Shown: positions 46,408 to 58,224, counted from the first letter of the stretch. The stretch is 64,000 bases of DNA from Gayadomonas joobiniege G7 (GCF_000300815.1 NZ_AMRX01000002.1:1-64000); one strand, 5' to 3'. The notes: generated by a model not told the origin, from the letters alone. Made by a program: numbers and translations.

Positions 46408-47385
46408 TTATCCCGCCTGATTAAAAAGTAAAAATTGGTAACCGACAAAACAAGCAAACAAGACACCACCTTCAATTCGGTTAATTTTTTTTACACCACG
46501 GTCAAACCCAACTGCAAGAATAATCAGCAGCAAAGTAACCCCTAACATGATCACACCGTCACGATTGACGGCAGCCGGGTCAATTGCACCTGGTGCAATA
46601 ATGCCGGGTATGCATAACACTGCTAAGGCGTTAAAAATATTTGACCCAACTATATTTCCAAGGGCTAAGTCATCTTCGCCCTTTAAGACACCTGCAATCG
46701 AAGCAGCTAATTCAGGCAATGAGGTACCAATGGCAATAATAGTTAAGCCAATCACTAAATCGCTAATACCAAAATACTGGGCGATGAAAACAGCAGATTC
46801 GACTAAATAATGACTGCTGGCTAATAACAATATTAAACCAAATACAAGCCAAAAAATTGCCCTTGGCAAGGGCACATTGTCAGGTACTTCTTCGTTAACA
46901 TCGCTGGCAAACTTATCTTCTGCTGTTTGTTTTTGCGCGCGAATCGAAGAAATGGCCAGCCAGCTCAGTGTGATGATAAACAAAACTGCCAAGCTAAAAC
47001 CTTCAAACCGAGTAAAATTTAAGTCCCAAATACAATAAACGGCTATTATCGAAGTTAGCATTATGATTGGAAGTTCGCGGCGAATGGTCTGAGAACCCAC
47101 TAACATCGGTTTTAACAAAGCGGTTGCACCTAATACTAAGGTAATATTTGTGATGTTGGAGCCAATCACATTACCTATCGCTGTATCTGGTTTGTCGGCT
47201 AAAGCAGCCGCAGCGGCGACCATCATTTCTGGGGCCGAAGAGCCCATAGCTACGATTGTTAAACCTATGATAAGTGGCGATAAACCAAAGTTACGGGCGA
47301 GTGCGGCAGCACCGTATACAAATTTATCGGCACTCCAAACTAAAATAGTTAAACTAATAAGCAGTAAAACAACGTTTAAAAGCAT
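46408..47385 (-). CDS. yrbG: calcium/sodium antiporter family protein YrbG
   Basis: A 325-residue inner-membrane cation/calcium exchanger with ten or so helices and two alpha-repeats: MGSSAPEMMVAAAAAL...GNVIGSNITN in the first half and IGTSLPELAASIAG...GNIVGSNIFN in the second. The transported ions in vivo are not proven for this group. It is the first gene of the long minus-strand operon and diverges from mlaF. Confidence 0.93.
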   Translation of the reverse strand: MLLNVVLLLISLTILVWSADKFVYGAAALARNFGLSPLIIGLTIVAMGSSAPEMMVAAAAALADKPDTAIGNVIGSNITNITLVLGATALLKPMLVGSQTIRRELPIIMLTSIIAVYCIWDLNFTRFEGFSLAVLFIITLSWLAISSIRAQKQTAEDKFASDVNEEVPDNVPLPRAIFWLVFGLILLLASSHYLVESAVFIAQYFGISDLVIGLTIIAIGTSLPELAASIAGVLKGEDDLALGNIVGSNIFNALAVLCIPGIIAPGAIDPAAVNRDGVIMLGVTLLLIILAVGFDRGVKKINRIEGGVLFACFVGYQFLLFNQAG

Positions 47386-47528
47386 GCTGGTCCGTAATGA
47401 TACAAAAAAAAGGGCTGTGCTGGCTATTATACTGATAACGCCAAGACTTGCATTAAATCTGTTTCCGGTACTTGCTCACAAAATCATTTGAAACTTTTAG
47501 CACTAAAAAGGGTTCTAGATATTTTAGC

Positions 47529-47556
47529 TTATCAGTAGGCTGCTTTTTGGTAGAAT
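47529..47556 (+). promoter_or_regulatory. candidate sigma-70 promoter of the mla operon
   Basis: TTATCA and TAGAAT are separated by 16 bases, 44 bases before the mlaF ATG. The hexamers match the consensus at 4 and 5 of 6 positions. It lies in the 214-bp divergent region with yrbG. Confidence 0.4.
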
Positions 47557-47599
47557 GCTGCCATAATTAACTTTTATTCATGTTCGTTAGGGAAATTGA

Positions 47600-48406
47600 A
47601 TGTCCGCAGATAATATTGTCGAATTAAAAAAGGTCACTTTTTCACGGGGTGAGCGTGTTATTTATGATGCCATAGATCTGCACATTCCGCGGGGGAAAGT
47701 GGTTGCGGTAATGGGCCCTAGCGGGATAGGTAAAACAACCTTATTAAGACTGATTGCGGGTCAAATTAAACCAGATCAAGGGTCAATAAATTTTGATGGT
47801 CAGATTATTAATAAAATGTCTCGTCCTGAATTGTACGAAGCCCGTAAAAAAATGAGCATGTTGTTTCAATCTGGCGCTTTATTTACTGAAATGAATGTGT
47901 TCGACAATATTGCTTTTCCGATCCGTGAACATTTTGATTTGTGTCCTGATGTTTTGCAAAGCATGGTGTTAATGAAACTCAACTCAGTCGGTTTGCGTGG
48001 CGCTGCTGAGCTGATGCCAAGTGAACTTTCCGGTGGTATGGCACGCCGCGCCGCACTGGCTAGAGCGATAGCACTGGATCCCCAACTAATTATGTACGAT
48101 GAGCCGTTTACTGGCCAAGATCCCATCTCTATGGGTGTATTATTAAAATTGATTCGACAATTAAATGATGCGTTAGGGTTAACCTCAATTATTGTCTCGC
48201 ATGATGTCAGTGAAGTGATGAGCATTGCCGATTACGCTTATATTCTGGCGAATAAAAAAATTATTGGCCAAGGCACTCCAGACAAATTGTTCAAATCAGA
48301 ATCACCCTTGATCCATCAGTTTTTAGCTGGTGAAGATGATGGGCCGGTTCCCTTTCATTATCCTGCTCAGCCGCTTGAGCAGCAACTCAAGGAGATTTTT
48401 GACTAA
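47600..48406 (+). CDS. mlaF: Mla phospholipid transport ATPase MlaF
   Basis: A 268-residue ABC ATPase powering phospholipid exchange that keeps outer-membrane lipid asymmetry. Walker [10 protein letters not shown], signature [14 protein letters not shown] and Walker [14 protein letters not shown] are present. Its stop overlaps the mlaE start by one base. It opens the mlaFEDCB-ibaG-murA operon. Confidence 0.96.
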   Translation: MSADNIVELKKVTFSRGERVIYDAIDLHIPRGKVVAVMGPSGIGKTTLLRLIAGQIKPDQGSINFDGQIINKMSRPELYEARKKMSMLFQSGALFTEMNVFDNIAFPIREHFDLCPDVLQSMVLMKLNSVGLRGAAELMPSELSGGMARRAALARAIALDPQLIMYDEPFTGQDPISMGVLLKLIRQLNDALGLTSIIVSHDVSEVMSIADYAYILANKKIIGQGTPDKLFKSESPLIHQFLAGEDDGPVPFHYPAQPLEQQLKEIFD

Positions 48407-49188
48407 TGCTAGGTAATGGGTTAGCAGCGCTCGGGCGCAATGGTACTAATATCATAATGGCATTAGGCCAATCGGGTTTGATGTTATTTAATGCAATTTG
48501 GGCGTTACCAAACTTTTCGAAAAATGCCCCTTTAGTGATTAAACAATTGTATGTGGTGGGGGTACAGTCACTGGCCATTATTCTGGTTAGTGGTTTGTTT
48601 ATCGGCATGGTTTTGGGGTTGCAAGGTTATACCATTTTAATTGGGTATGGCGCTGAAAACAGCTTAGGACCAATGGTGGCATTGTCGCTATTAAGAGAGT
48701 TGGGGCCTGTGGTAACCGCATTGTTGTTTGCCGGTCGTGCCGGTTCAGCGTTAACAGCCGAAATCGGTTTAATGAAAGCGACAGAGCAGCTATCCAGTAT
48801 GGAGCTAATGGCAGTGGATCCACTAAGACGAGTCATAGCGCCTAGATTTTGGGCTGGTTTTATAAGTATGCCCATTTTAGCATTGCTGTTTAGCTCAATC
48901 GGCATCATAGGTGGTCATTTAGTTGGTGTCGAGTGGCTAGGGGTGGATGTTGGTAATTTTTGGAGTGTCATGCAGGCTGCGGTAGATTTTCAGGATGACG
49001 TATTAAACGGTGTGATTAAGAGTTTAGTGTTCGCCTTTGTTGTGACTTGGATTGCGGTGTTTAGAGGGTATAGCTGTGAACCAACCTCCGAAGGCATCAG
49101 TAAAGCCACTACACAGACTGTTGTTCATGCATCGCTGGTCGTTTTGGGTATGGACTTTGTATTAACCTCTTTAATGTTTGGAGAATAA
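48406..49188 (+). CDS. mlaE: Mla permease MlaE
   Basis: A 260-residue inner-membrane permease of the MlaE/YrbE family with about five helices; the conserved [20 protein letters not shown] segment contacts the ATPase. Works with MlaF, MlaB and MlaD. Confidence 0.96.
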   Translation: MLGNGLAALGRNGTNIIMALGQSGLMLFNAIWALPNFSKNAPLVIKQLYVVGVQSLAIILVSGLFIGMVLGLQGYTILIGYGAENSLGPMVALSLLRELGPVVTALLFAGRAGSALTAEIGLMKATEQLSSMELMAVDPLRRVIAPRFWAGFISMPILALLFSSIGIIGGHLVGVEWLGVDVGNFWSVMQAAVDFQDDVLNGVIKSLVFAFVVTWIAVFRGYSCEPTSEGISKATTQTVVHASLVVLGMDFVLTSLMFGE

Positions 49189-49194
49189 AGCAGG

Positions 49195-49677
49195 ATGAAT
49201 AACCGTAAAATTGAAATTTTGGTAGGTGGTTTTATCTGTATCGGGCTTGCAGCCTTGCTGTTTTTGGCGCTAAGTGTAGCCAATACCAGCTCGGTAACGA
49301 ATGGTGAAACGTATCGTTTGTATGGAAAATTTGACAATATTGGTGGCTTAAAGGTGCGATCTCCCGTTAAAGTGGGGGGCGTAGTGGTCGGTCGTGTCAC
49401 GGATATTTCGCTTGACCAAGAGTCTTATCTGGCAGTGGTATCTATGGATATATCGGGCCGATATAAAGGGTTTCCTGAAAGCAGCACGTTAAGCATTTTA
49501 ACCGCAGGTTTGTTGGGTGAACAGTATTTAGGGTTAGAACCTGGATTCATTATGCCAGGCGAAGATCCCGAAAGTCAGATTTTGACCGATGGTGATACCA
49601 TCCAAGATACCAAGTCGGCGTTAGTTTTAGAGGAACTAATTGGGCAATTTTTATTTAGTCAAAGCAGTGAAGATTAA
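49195..49677 (+). CDS. mlaD: Mla MCE-domain protein MlaD
   Basis: A 160-residue protein with one N-terminal membrane helix (about 7-27) and a periplasmic MCE domain (about 39-120, FDNIGGLKVRSPVKVGGVVVG). It forms a hexameric ring on MlaE that carries phospholipid. Six bases separate it from mlaE. Confidence 0.96.
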   Translation: MNNRKIEILVGGFICIGLAALLFLALSVANTSSVTNGETYRLYGKFDNIGGLKVRSPVKVGGVVVGRVTDISLDQESYLAVVSMDISGRYKGFPESSTLSILTAGLLGEQYLGLEPGFIMPGEDPESQILTDGDTIQDTKSALVLEELIGQFLFSQSSED

Positions 49678-49688
49678 TAGGTATATTT

Positions 49689-50351
49689 ATGCAGAGGTCA
49701 GCTAAGTTTTGGTCGTTCAATTGGATGAAAGCAGTATGTTTAGTACTTGCAATAATCGCGTATCCAGTCCGTAGCGAAACTATCGAACAAACAAACCCTT
49801 ATCTGTTGTTTGATAAAGTAGCTCAACAGGCCTTTGTTCGTTTTAAACAAGAATGGCCTAAAGTAAAACAAGATCCAGATTATTTAAAAACCATCATCAA
49901 AGAAGAACTTATGCCTTATGTTGATCATGAATATGCAGCGTTTAAGGTGTTAGGTAAATATGCTCGTTCGATAAAAGCCGAAAAAAGACGTGAATTTGTT
50001 GATGTGTTTGAAGGGTATGTCGTGTCAGTGTATGCGAATCTATTTGCCCAATACCGCGAAACTCAAACGGTCCAAGTGGATACTTCTCCGGCAATGCCGG
50101 ATGGGCGAATTGCCGTAGTGAGAGCTAAAATTGTTGAACCTGCGCGCCCAGATATCGATTTGATATTTAAGTTAATTAAACGAAACGACCGCTGGCGAGC
50201 GTTTGATATGGAGGCTGAAGGTATTTCAGTGTTAAATAATAAACGTAAAGAAATCGCGAGTGCCTATCGAAGTTTAGGGATTGATGGCATTATCAAAGAT
50301 CTAAAAATGAAAGCAGAGCGTTCAATTACGTTAAAAGATAATGAAGGATAA
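49689..50351 (+). CDS. mlaC: periplasmic phospholipid carrier MlaC
   Basis: A 220-residue soluble shuttle between the outer-membrane MlaA complex and MlaFEDB. Signal peptide ends near residue 29 (VRS). Family motifs include EELMPYVDHEYAAFKVLGKY and the LINKxxGWRAFDMEAEGIS-like strand near the end (RNDRWRAFDMEAEGISV). A second ATG lies 12 codons in. Confidence 0.94.
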   Translation: MQRSAKFWSFNWMKAVCLVLAIIAYPVRSETIEQTNPYLLFDKVAQQAFVRFKQEWPKVKQDPDYLKTIIKEELMPYVDHEYAAFKVLGKYARSIKAEKRREFVDVFEGYVVSVYANLFAQYRETQTVQVDTSPAMPDGRIAVVRAKIVEPARPDIDLIFKLIKRNDRWRAFDMEAEGISVLNNKRKEIASAYRSLGIDGIIKDLKMKAERSITLKDNEG

Positions 50352-50354
50352 ACC

Positions 50355-50654
50355 ATGGTCATTCAACTGACTGAGCAAAAGGTTGATCATCATTTCTGGA
50401 AAATGACTGGCGATTTAACCATTAAGAACAACCTTGAAACAATTCCAGATCTGCCTTGTAAAGAAGCTTGTAATATTGAAGTTTCTTTGCAAGAAGTTGG
50501 CAAAATTGACACTGCAGGTTTAGCTTACCTGATCAAATTAAAATTAAAGTTATTATCCCAATGCGATGTGAAAATTCGCTATATCCATGGAAAGGAGAAT
50601 ATTATCAATTTGGCAAAATTATACGGAGTATCAGAACTCCTGGAGTTAAATTAA
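50355..50654 (+). CDS. mlaB: Mla STAS-domain protein MlaB
   Basis: A 99-residue cytosolic STAS-domain protein that stabilises and activates MlaF. The phosphorylation-loop position DTAGLAYLIKL is visible. Its stop overlaps the next ATG by one base. Confidence 0.9.
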   Translation: MVIQLTEQKVDHHFWKMTGDLTIKNNLETIPDLPCKEACNIEVSLQEVGKIDTAGLAYLIKLKLKLLSQCDVKIRYIHGKENIINLAKLYGVSELLELN

Positions 50655-50908
50655 TGAACTTAGAAGTAATCAAACAATTAGTTGGTGACGCCATCGAGCA
50701 CGATGAGTTAATTGTTGAGCACGAAGATAACTATTATTTAAACATTACGATAGTTTCACCCTTGTTTGAAGGTTTACGATCAGTAAAACGTCAGCAGATG
50801 GTCTACCAGCCACTAAATGACATGATTGCCGATGGCACAGTGCACGCAGTAAAAATTAAAGCTTTTACCGACGCAGAATGGCAAAAACACAAAAAGCTTA
50901 ATTTTTAA
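50654..50908 (+). CDS. ibaG: BolA-family protein IbaG
   Basis: An 84-residue BolA-like protein that binds iron-sulfur clusters with monothiol glutaredoxin. Conserved pieces are FEGLRSVKRQQMVYQPLND and the HAVKIKAFT strand. The ATG at 50654 overlaps the mlaB stop; the longer open frame upstream is out-of-frame mlaB coding. Confidence 0.93.
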   Translation: MNLEVIKQLVGDAIEHDELIVEHEDNYYLNITIVSPLFEGLRSVKRQQMVYQPLNDMIADGTVHAVKIKAFTDAEWQKHKKLNF

Positions 50909-50918
50909 CTGGGGTTAG

Positions 50919-53264
<2,346 letters not shown>

Positions 53265-53277
53265 GGGCTGACCTTAA

Positions 53278-53309
53278 AAAAAAGTGGCACCAAATGATGC
53301 CACTTTTTT
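53278..53309 (-). terminator. intrinsic terminator between degQ and degS
   Basis: A 12-bp stem (AAAAAAGTGGCA/TGCCACTTTTTT) with an 8-base loop follows degQ. The minus-strand arm ends in a run of T, so degQ transcripts should mostly stop before degS. Confidence 0.85.
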
Positions 53310-53329
53310 GCCCTTAAATTCAAACCTTA

Positions 53330-54706
53330 TCAGCGAATAACTAAATAAAGTTGAGTATTACCACGCATCACATTCAGCGCAATGATGCCATCTTTATATT
53401 CTTCTAATTTATCTCGAAGGACTGCGATATTAGTCACACGCTGGCGATTAACGCCAATGATCACATCACCATCTTCTAACCCGATAGACGCAGCTGCTGA
53501 ACGCGGTAACACTGACTTAACGAGAACACCCGCGTCGCCTGATTGGGTTTCGCCATTTTCTAGTTCGGCACCTTTAAACGCTGGATGCATGCTTTCAGCG
53601 GCAACGGCTGAGCCTTTGGCTTCACGCAGAACGACATCCACTTCAATGTTTTTACCGTCGCGAATAATCCCTAAGGTCACTTTATTGCCCGCACCCATAG
53701 TGCCAATCTTGGCTCGCAATTCAAAGAAGGTTTGTACTTTGCGGCCGTTGATACTAATGATGGCATCACCCGGTTTAATGCCAGCTTCAGCTGCTGCTGT
53801 ATTTTCAAATACTTGACGGACGATTGCCCCTTGCGAGGTTGGCAAATCAAACGCTTTTGCCATCGCCGCATCAATGTTTTCGCCTGAGATGCCCAAAATG
53901 CCACGTCGTACTTCGCCGTATTCTAAGATTTGGTCAACCAGGTTTTTCATCATATTACTTGGAATCGCAAAACCAATGCCTACATTACCGCCATTAGGAC
54001 CTAGGATTGCCGTATTAATACCAATTAGTTCGCCATTCAAGTTGACTAAGGCACCACCTGAATTGCCACTATTAATCGCAGCATCCGTTTGGATGAAGTT
54101 TTCGTAACCTTCAATACCTAAACCGCTACGGCCCAAAGCACTGACAATGCCTGAGGTGACCGTTTGACCAATAGCAAAAGGGTTACCGATAGCGACAGCA
54201 AAATCACCTACTCTTAATTTATCAGAGTTGGCGAGTGGCAAGTCGGTAAGATTCTTGGCATCGATTTGAAGTAACGCGATATCGCTTTCTTTATCATGGC
54301 CTAGTTTGTTTGCTTCAAACTGACGGCCATCTTTTAGCGTGATTAATACTTCGTCGGTATCAGCGATTACATGATAGTTCGTTACTACGTAACCTTTTTC
54401 AGCATCAATAATCACCCCTGAACCCGCAGTCTGAAATGGCTGTTCTTTGACTTGGTTGTTTGGGCCATTAGGGCCAAAAAAATATCTAAAGATTTCTGGA
54501 ACTCGCTGAGTATTTTGCTTCATCCCAGTTGCGGAAATATTAACCACAGCAGGGGTGGCTTTTTCCAGCATAGGTGCGAGCGTTGGTGTTTTCTGTTGGT
54601 CATCATTACCAAACCAAGGCAGCGCCGAGTTTGCTTGCAATGGAACTAGGGTAAGGCAACTAGTTAACACTGCAACTTCAAAAATTTTTTTAACTTTATT
54701 TTTCAA
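53330..54706 (-). CDS. degQ: periplasmic serine protease DegQ (Do family)
   Basis: A 458-residue periplasmic protease/chaperone with signal peptide (about 1-28), trypsin-like domain (H112, D142, S216) and two PDZ domains. Its LA loop is short and lacks the long Q-linker and cysteines of DegP, so DegQ is the better name. It degrades misfolded envelope proteins. A sigma-E-like promoter lies just upstream. Confidence 0.93.
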   Translation of the reverse strand: MKNKVKKIFEVAVLTSCLTLVPLQANSALPWFGNDDQQKTPTLAPMLEKATPAVVNISATGMKQNTQRVPEIFRYFFGPNGPNNQVKEQPFQTAGSGVIIDAEKGYVVTNYHVIADTDEVLITLKDGRQFEANKLGHDKESDIALLQIDAKNLTDLPLANSDKLRVGDFAVAIGNPFAIGQTVTSGIVSALGRSGLGIEGYENFIQTDAAINSGNSGGALVNLNGELIGINTAILGPNGGNVGIGFAIPSNMMKNLVDQILEYGEVRRGILGISGENIDAAMAKAFDLPTSQGAIVRQVFENTAAAEAGIKPGDAIISINGRKVQTFFELRAKIGTMGAGNKVTLGIIRDGKNIEVDVVLREAKGSAVAAESMHPAFKGAELENGETQSGDAGVLVKSVLPRSAAASIGLEDGDVIIGVNRQRVTNIAVLRDKLEEYKDGIIALNVMRGNTQLYLVIR

Positions 54707-54752
54707 TGCATGTCTCCTGAATTGACAGAGCTTAACAATAGTTATGTTTTCT

Positions 54753-54781
54753 AAAGACTGGTTGAAGCTTTATAAAGTTCA
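54753..54781 (-). promoter_or_regulatory. sigma-E-like promoter of degQ
   Basis: On the minus strand TGAACTT (6 of 7 to the sigma-E -35 GGAACTT) and GTCTTT (4 of 6 to GTCTAA) are 16 bases apart. The -35 overlaps the zapG stop codon and transcription would begin about 40 bases before the degQ ATG. DegP-type proteases belong to the sigma-E regulon. Confidence 0.45.
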
Positions 54782-55225
54782 CTTCTGTTTTTTCTCTTGT
54801 TCGCTAAAAATGCCCATTTTGTCATCAGAATAATCTAATGGTGCTGCTTCTGACGGGGTTTCTGTTGCACTTTTAGTTTCGCTTTGAGCTGGTTTAGTAT
54901 TTTTCAACAGGTGCTCCGTATCGCCACCAAAATACGCTAAACCTTCATCTGCTTCTTCGGTTTTGGCATGATGCAGCTTCAATTGTTGTTTTTTTGCGTC
55001 TTCAGCAGCCATGCTGGCTTTTTCTGCAATGTCTGTCATGGTTTGTGCGTATTTGTTCAAACAACCTTCCATATCTTCTTTTAGCTGAGTTGACGCAGTT
55101 TGTTGCTGTTTTAGTTCGTTTGCTAATTGATAATGTTTGCCGCCGATCATCGGAGAAAAACGTGTGACTAACCAGCCTAACAATAAACCAGCTGCAAAAA
55201 TACAAAGTCCAATTATCCATGTCAT
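54779..55225 (-). CDS. zapG: cell division/envelope protein ZapG (YhcB, DUF1043)
   Basis: A 148-residue inner-membrane protein with one N-terminal helix (about 3-20), a coiled coil (about 30-90) and an acidic disordered C-terminus. It belongs to the YhcB/DUF1043 family, which links envelope synthesis and division in E. coli. Placement before degQ is conserved. It diverges from zapE. Confidence 0.88.
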   Translation of the reverse strand: MTWIIGLCIFAAGLLLGWLVTRFSPMIGGKHYQLANELKQQQTASTQLKEDMEGCLNKYAQTMTDIAEKASMAAEDAKKQQLKLHHAKTEEADEGLAYFGGDTEHLLKNTKPAQSETKSATETPSEAAPLDYSDDKMGIFSEQEKKQK

Positions 55226-55296
55226 GGTGAATTACCTCGAAAAAAAGTTTAGGATTAATAGCATTATAAATTAACTATACGTGTTTTTGGCCAACA

Positions 55297-56397
55297 ATGA
55301 CCACCCCATTACAACAATATCAGGCAGATGTGAACTCGGGCAAACTATTACCTGATGCCGCGCAGGCGGCTGCGGTTGATGCGTTAGAGCGTCTTTATCA
55401 TCAGCTTGTTGCATTACAAACGCAAAAAAATAGTATTTGGTCCAGATTTAAATATTTGTTTTCCGACGTAAAAAATCAAGCTCCACTCGGACTATATTTT
55501 TGGGGTGGGGTGGGAAGAGGAAAAACCTATCTGATGGACCTCTTTTATAGCCAGTTGCCTTTTGATGAAAAAATGCGCGTTCATTTTCATCGTTTCATGC
55601 ATCAGGTTCACAGCGAACTTGAAGCGCTTAAACAGCAATCGGACCCTTTATTAGTGATTGCGGACAAGTTGGCGGCCAAGACCAAAATCATCTGCTTTGA
55701 TGAGTTTTTTGTCTCTGATATTACAGATGCAATGATTTTAGGCGGATTGTTTGAAGCCTTGTTTGCCCGCGATGTGGTGTTGGTTGCAACTTCTAATATC
55801 GAACCGGAAAATTTATATAAAAACGGCCTGCAACGAGCCCGCTTCTTACCAGCAATTAAATTAATTCAAGCTCGTTGCGAAGTGATTAATGTGGATGCGG
55901 GCAAAGACTATAGATTGCGCCAATTGACCGGGGCAGATATTTACCATTGTCCACAGACCGCAGAAATTCGTGAGCAATTGGAAAATGCTTTTTTGCAAAT
56001 GTCGGTGGGTGAGGTATCCAACCATACTTTTGTTGAGGTTAACAACCGCAAAATTGAAGCATTAAAAATTGCTCAAGACCTTGTTTGGTTTGAGTATTCT
56101 GACTTATGTGAAGGGCCGCGCAGTCAAAATGATTATATTGAATTAAGCCAGTGTTTTCATACTGTGTTTTTAACGGGCGTTAAACAGATGGGAGAAAAGA
56201 ATGATGATGCAGCGCGTCGTTTTATTGCTTTAGTGGATGAGTTTTACGAGCGACATGTGAATTTAATCATTGCCGCAGAAGTTCCGCTAGCAGAATTATA
56301 CAGCCATGGCCGACTGACATTTGAGTTTCAACGTTGTTTGAGTCGTTTGCAAGAGATGCAATCAAAAGAATATTTAGCGAAACCACATTTATCTTGA
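55297..56397 (+). CDS. zapE: cell division ATPase ZapE
   Basis: A 366-residue AFG1-like P-loop ATPase that helps Z-ring constriction. Walker A GGVGRGKT (70-77), Walker B IICFDEFFVSD and a sensor segment VVLVATSNIEPE. Its stop codon overlaps the -35 hexamer of the L13 operon promoter. Confidence 0.94.
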   Translation: MTTPLQQYQADVNSGKLLPDAAQAAAVDALERLYHQLVALQTQKNSIWSRFKYLFSDVKNQAPLGLYFWGGVGRGKTYLMDLFYSQLPFDEKMRVHFHRFMHQVHSELEALKQQSDPLLVIADKLAAKTKIICFDEFFVSDITDAMILGGLFEALFARDVVLVATSNIEPENLYKNGLQRARFLPAIKLIQARCEVINVDAGKDYRLRQLTGADIYHCPQTAEIREQLENAFLQMSVGEVSNHTFVEVNNRKIEALKIAQDLVWFEYSDLCEGPRSQNDYIELSQCFHTVFLTGVKQMGEKNDDAARRFIALVDEFYERHVNLIIAAEVPLAELYSHGRLTFEFQRCLSRLQEMQSKEYLAKPHLS

Positions 56398-56422
56398 ACA
56401 CAAATTAACCGTCCTGTATACT
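56394..56422 (+). promoter_or_regulatory. promoter of the rplM-rpsI operon
   Basis: TTGAAC and TATACT are 17 bases apart, followed by a GC-rich discriminator (GCGCGCC) before the predicted start near 56429. A GC discriminator is typical of stringently controlled ribosomal promoters. Confidence 0.7.
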
Positions 56423-56428
56423 GCGCGC

Positions 56429-56554
56429 CTCCCAAACCCGGTTAGGCTGAAAGAGTGCCTTTGTTTCAGAGTCTCGAAGGGGTCTTTGACATAAACTAGG
56501 GGAGGCAAATGCCTCTGAAATGTGGAATTTTTTTGTATTTAGGTCAAATTCGAA
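56429..56554 (+). promoter_or_regulatory. rplM leader, candidate L13 autoregulatory RNA
   Basis: About 126 bases of untranslated leader precede rplM. CCTCCC near its start can pair with GGGAGG near 56510, and a short GAGGC/GCCTC hairpin sits at 56512-56525. L13 controls its own operon through the leader in E. coli; the equivalent here is inferred. Confidence 0.4.
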
Positions 56555-56983
56555 ATGAAAACTTTCTCTGCAAAGCCTGAATCTGTAAAGCGTGACTGGT
56601 TCGTAGTTGACGCTGACGGTAAAACTTTAGGTCGACTGGCGACTGAAATCGCTCGTCGTTTACGTGGTAAGCATAAACCAGAATATACACCTCATGTAGA
56701 TACTGGTGATTACATCGTTGTTATTAATGCTGAAAAAGTAGCGGTTACCGGTGCTAAGCGTAGCGACAAAATCTATTATTCTCATTCTGGTTTTCCAGGT
56801 GGTTTGAAGTCAATCAGCTTCGAAAAACTGCAAGCGAAAAAGCCTGAGATGATTATCGAAAGCGCTGTTAAAGGCATGCTTCCGAAAGGTCCTTTAGGTC
56901 GTGAAATGGCGCGTAAATTAAAAGTTTACGCAGGTGCTGAGCACAATCATCAAGCACAACAACCTCAAACTTTGGACATCTAA
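56555..56983 (+). CDS. rplM: 50S ribosomal protein L13
   Basis: A 142-residue large-subunit protein with the family opening MKTFSAKP and motifs [16 protein letters not shown] and [14 protein letters not shown]-like ([17 protein letters not shown]). First gene of the L13-S9 operon, 15 bases before rpsI. Confidence 0.98.
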   Translation: MKTFSAKPESVKRDWFVVDADGKTLGRLATEIARRLRGKHKPEYTPHVDTGDYIVVINAEKVAVTGAKRSDKIYYSHSGFPGGLKSISFEKLQAKKPEMIIESAVKGMLPKGPLGREMARKLKVYAGAEHNHQAQQPQTLDI

Positions 56984-56998
56984 TTCGGAGACAAGACT

Positions 56999-57391
56999 AT
57001 GGCAGAAACTCAATACTATGGTACCGGTCGTCGTAAGAGCTCAACCGCTCGCGTCTTTTTAAGACCAGGCACAGGTAACATTACAATTAACAAGCGTTCT
57101 ATTGAAACTTATTTTGGCCGTGAAACTTCTCGTATGGTTGTTCGTCAGCCATTAGAATTAGTTGAAATGGTAGAAAAGTTTGACTTATATATCACTGTCG
57201 CTGGCGGCGGTACTACAGGTCAAGCGGGTGCAATTCGCCACGGTATCACTCGTGCTTTAATGGAGTTTGACGAAAGTTTACGTCCTGCTCTACGTAAAGC
57301 AGGTTATGTGACTCGTGATGCACGTCGTGTTGAACGTAAAAAAATCGGTCTTAAGAAAGCGCGTAAGCGTCCACAATTCTCAAAACGTTAA
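56999..57391 (+). CDS. rpsI: 30S ribosomal protein S9
   Basis: A 130-residue small-subunit protein ending in the conserved basic tail [11 protein letters not shown] that reaches the P-site tRNA. Opening [15 protein letters not shown] is typical. A strong terminator follows. Confidence 0.98.
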   Translation: MAETQYYGTGRRKSSTARVFLRPGTGNITINKRSIETYFGRETSRMVVRQPLELVEMVEKFDLYITVAGGGTTGQAGAIRHGITRALMEFDESLRPALRKAGYVTRDARRVERKKIGLKKARKRPQFSKR

Positions 57392-57413
57392 TACGTTTAG
57401 TACCGATTTTATT

Positions 57414-57437
57414 AAAACCCGGCTTAAGCCGGGTTTT
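57414..57437 (+). terminator. intrinsic terminator of the rplM-rpsI operon
   Basis: A perfect self-complementary segment, AAAACCCGGCTT followed by its reverse complement, forms a GC-centred hairpin and ends in a T run (to 57439). Confidence 0.9.
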
Positions 57438-57525
57438 TTATATGTGAAAAATAGTCGGGATAGTTTGATCCCAAGCAAAAATATTTGTCTTTTTAGCCTT
57501 TTTTTGCCCTTTTTGGGGGATTTCC

Positions 57526-57555
57526 TTGTCAGTTATCCGGTTTTTTTTATATCAT
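57526..57555 (+). promoter_or_regulatory. candidate petABC promoter
   Basis: TTGTCA and TATCAT are 18 bases apart in the 240-bp gap before petA; a second -10 reading (TATATC, 16-base spacer) overlaps. It is the best pair seen in the gap. Confidence 0.4.
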
Positions 57556-57631
57556 TCGCATTATTTTTATTACAAGTCAGAGATACATAACAGACTTGCC
57601 TTTTTATAAATCTAGTCTCGGAGAAGATTGA

Positions 57632-58222
57632 ATGAAGAATGCGCCTGTTGATAACGGTCGCCGTCGCTTCTTAACCGTCGCAACTTCGGTTGTTGGTGGG
57701 GTGGGTGCTGCCGGAGCAGTTGTTCCTTTCATCGCGTCCTGGAACCCGAGTGCCAAAGCAAAAGCTGCGGGTGCGCCGGTGGAAGTGAATATCAGTAAAA
57801 TACAGCCTGGGCAAATGCTGCGCGTTGAATGGCGGGGTAAACCTGTCTGGATCGTGAAGCGAACTCAAGCTATGTTGGATGAGTTAGCTAACCACGAAGA
57901 CCAGCTACGTGATTCAGAATCAGAAGTTGAGCAGCAACCAGAATATGCAAAAAACCGCTATCGCTCAATTGAACCTGAAATATTTGTTGCCGTGGGTATT
58001 TGTACTCACTTAGGTTGTTCACCTCAGTATTTACCAGATTCATTTTCTGGTCAGATCCAAGGGGTTGCATCTGGCTTTATGTGTCCTTGCCATGGTTCTA
58101 AATTTGATATGTCTGGACGTGTTTTCCAAAGTGTTCCAGCGCCAACTAACCTGGTGGTTCCACCTCATAAATATCTTGATGAGAAAACAATTCTTGTCGG
58201 TGATGACTCGGGAGTTGCATAA
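57632..58222 (+). CDS. petA: cytochrome bc1 Rieske iron-sulfur subunit
   Basis: A 196-residue Rieske protein carrying the 2Fe-2S centre of complex III. A twin-arginine signal/anchor (GRRRFLTVATSV) is at the N-terminus. Cluster ligands are C124/H126 (CTHLGC) and C151/H154 (CPCHGS), with the disulfide pair C129/C153. GGAG precedes the ATG. First gene of petABC. Confidence 0.97.
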   Translation: MKNAPVDNGRRRFLTVATSVVGGVGAAGAVVPFIASWNPSAKAKAAGAPVEVNISKIQPGQMLRVEWRGKPVWIVKRTQAMLDELANHEDQLRDSESEVEQQPEYAKNRYRSIEPEIFVAVGICTHLGCSPQYLPDSFSGQIQGVASGFMCPCHGSKFDMSGRVFQSVPAPTNLVVPPHKYLDEKTILVGDDSGVA

Positions 58223-58224
58223 TC

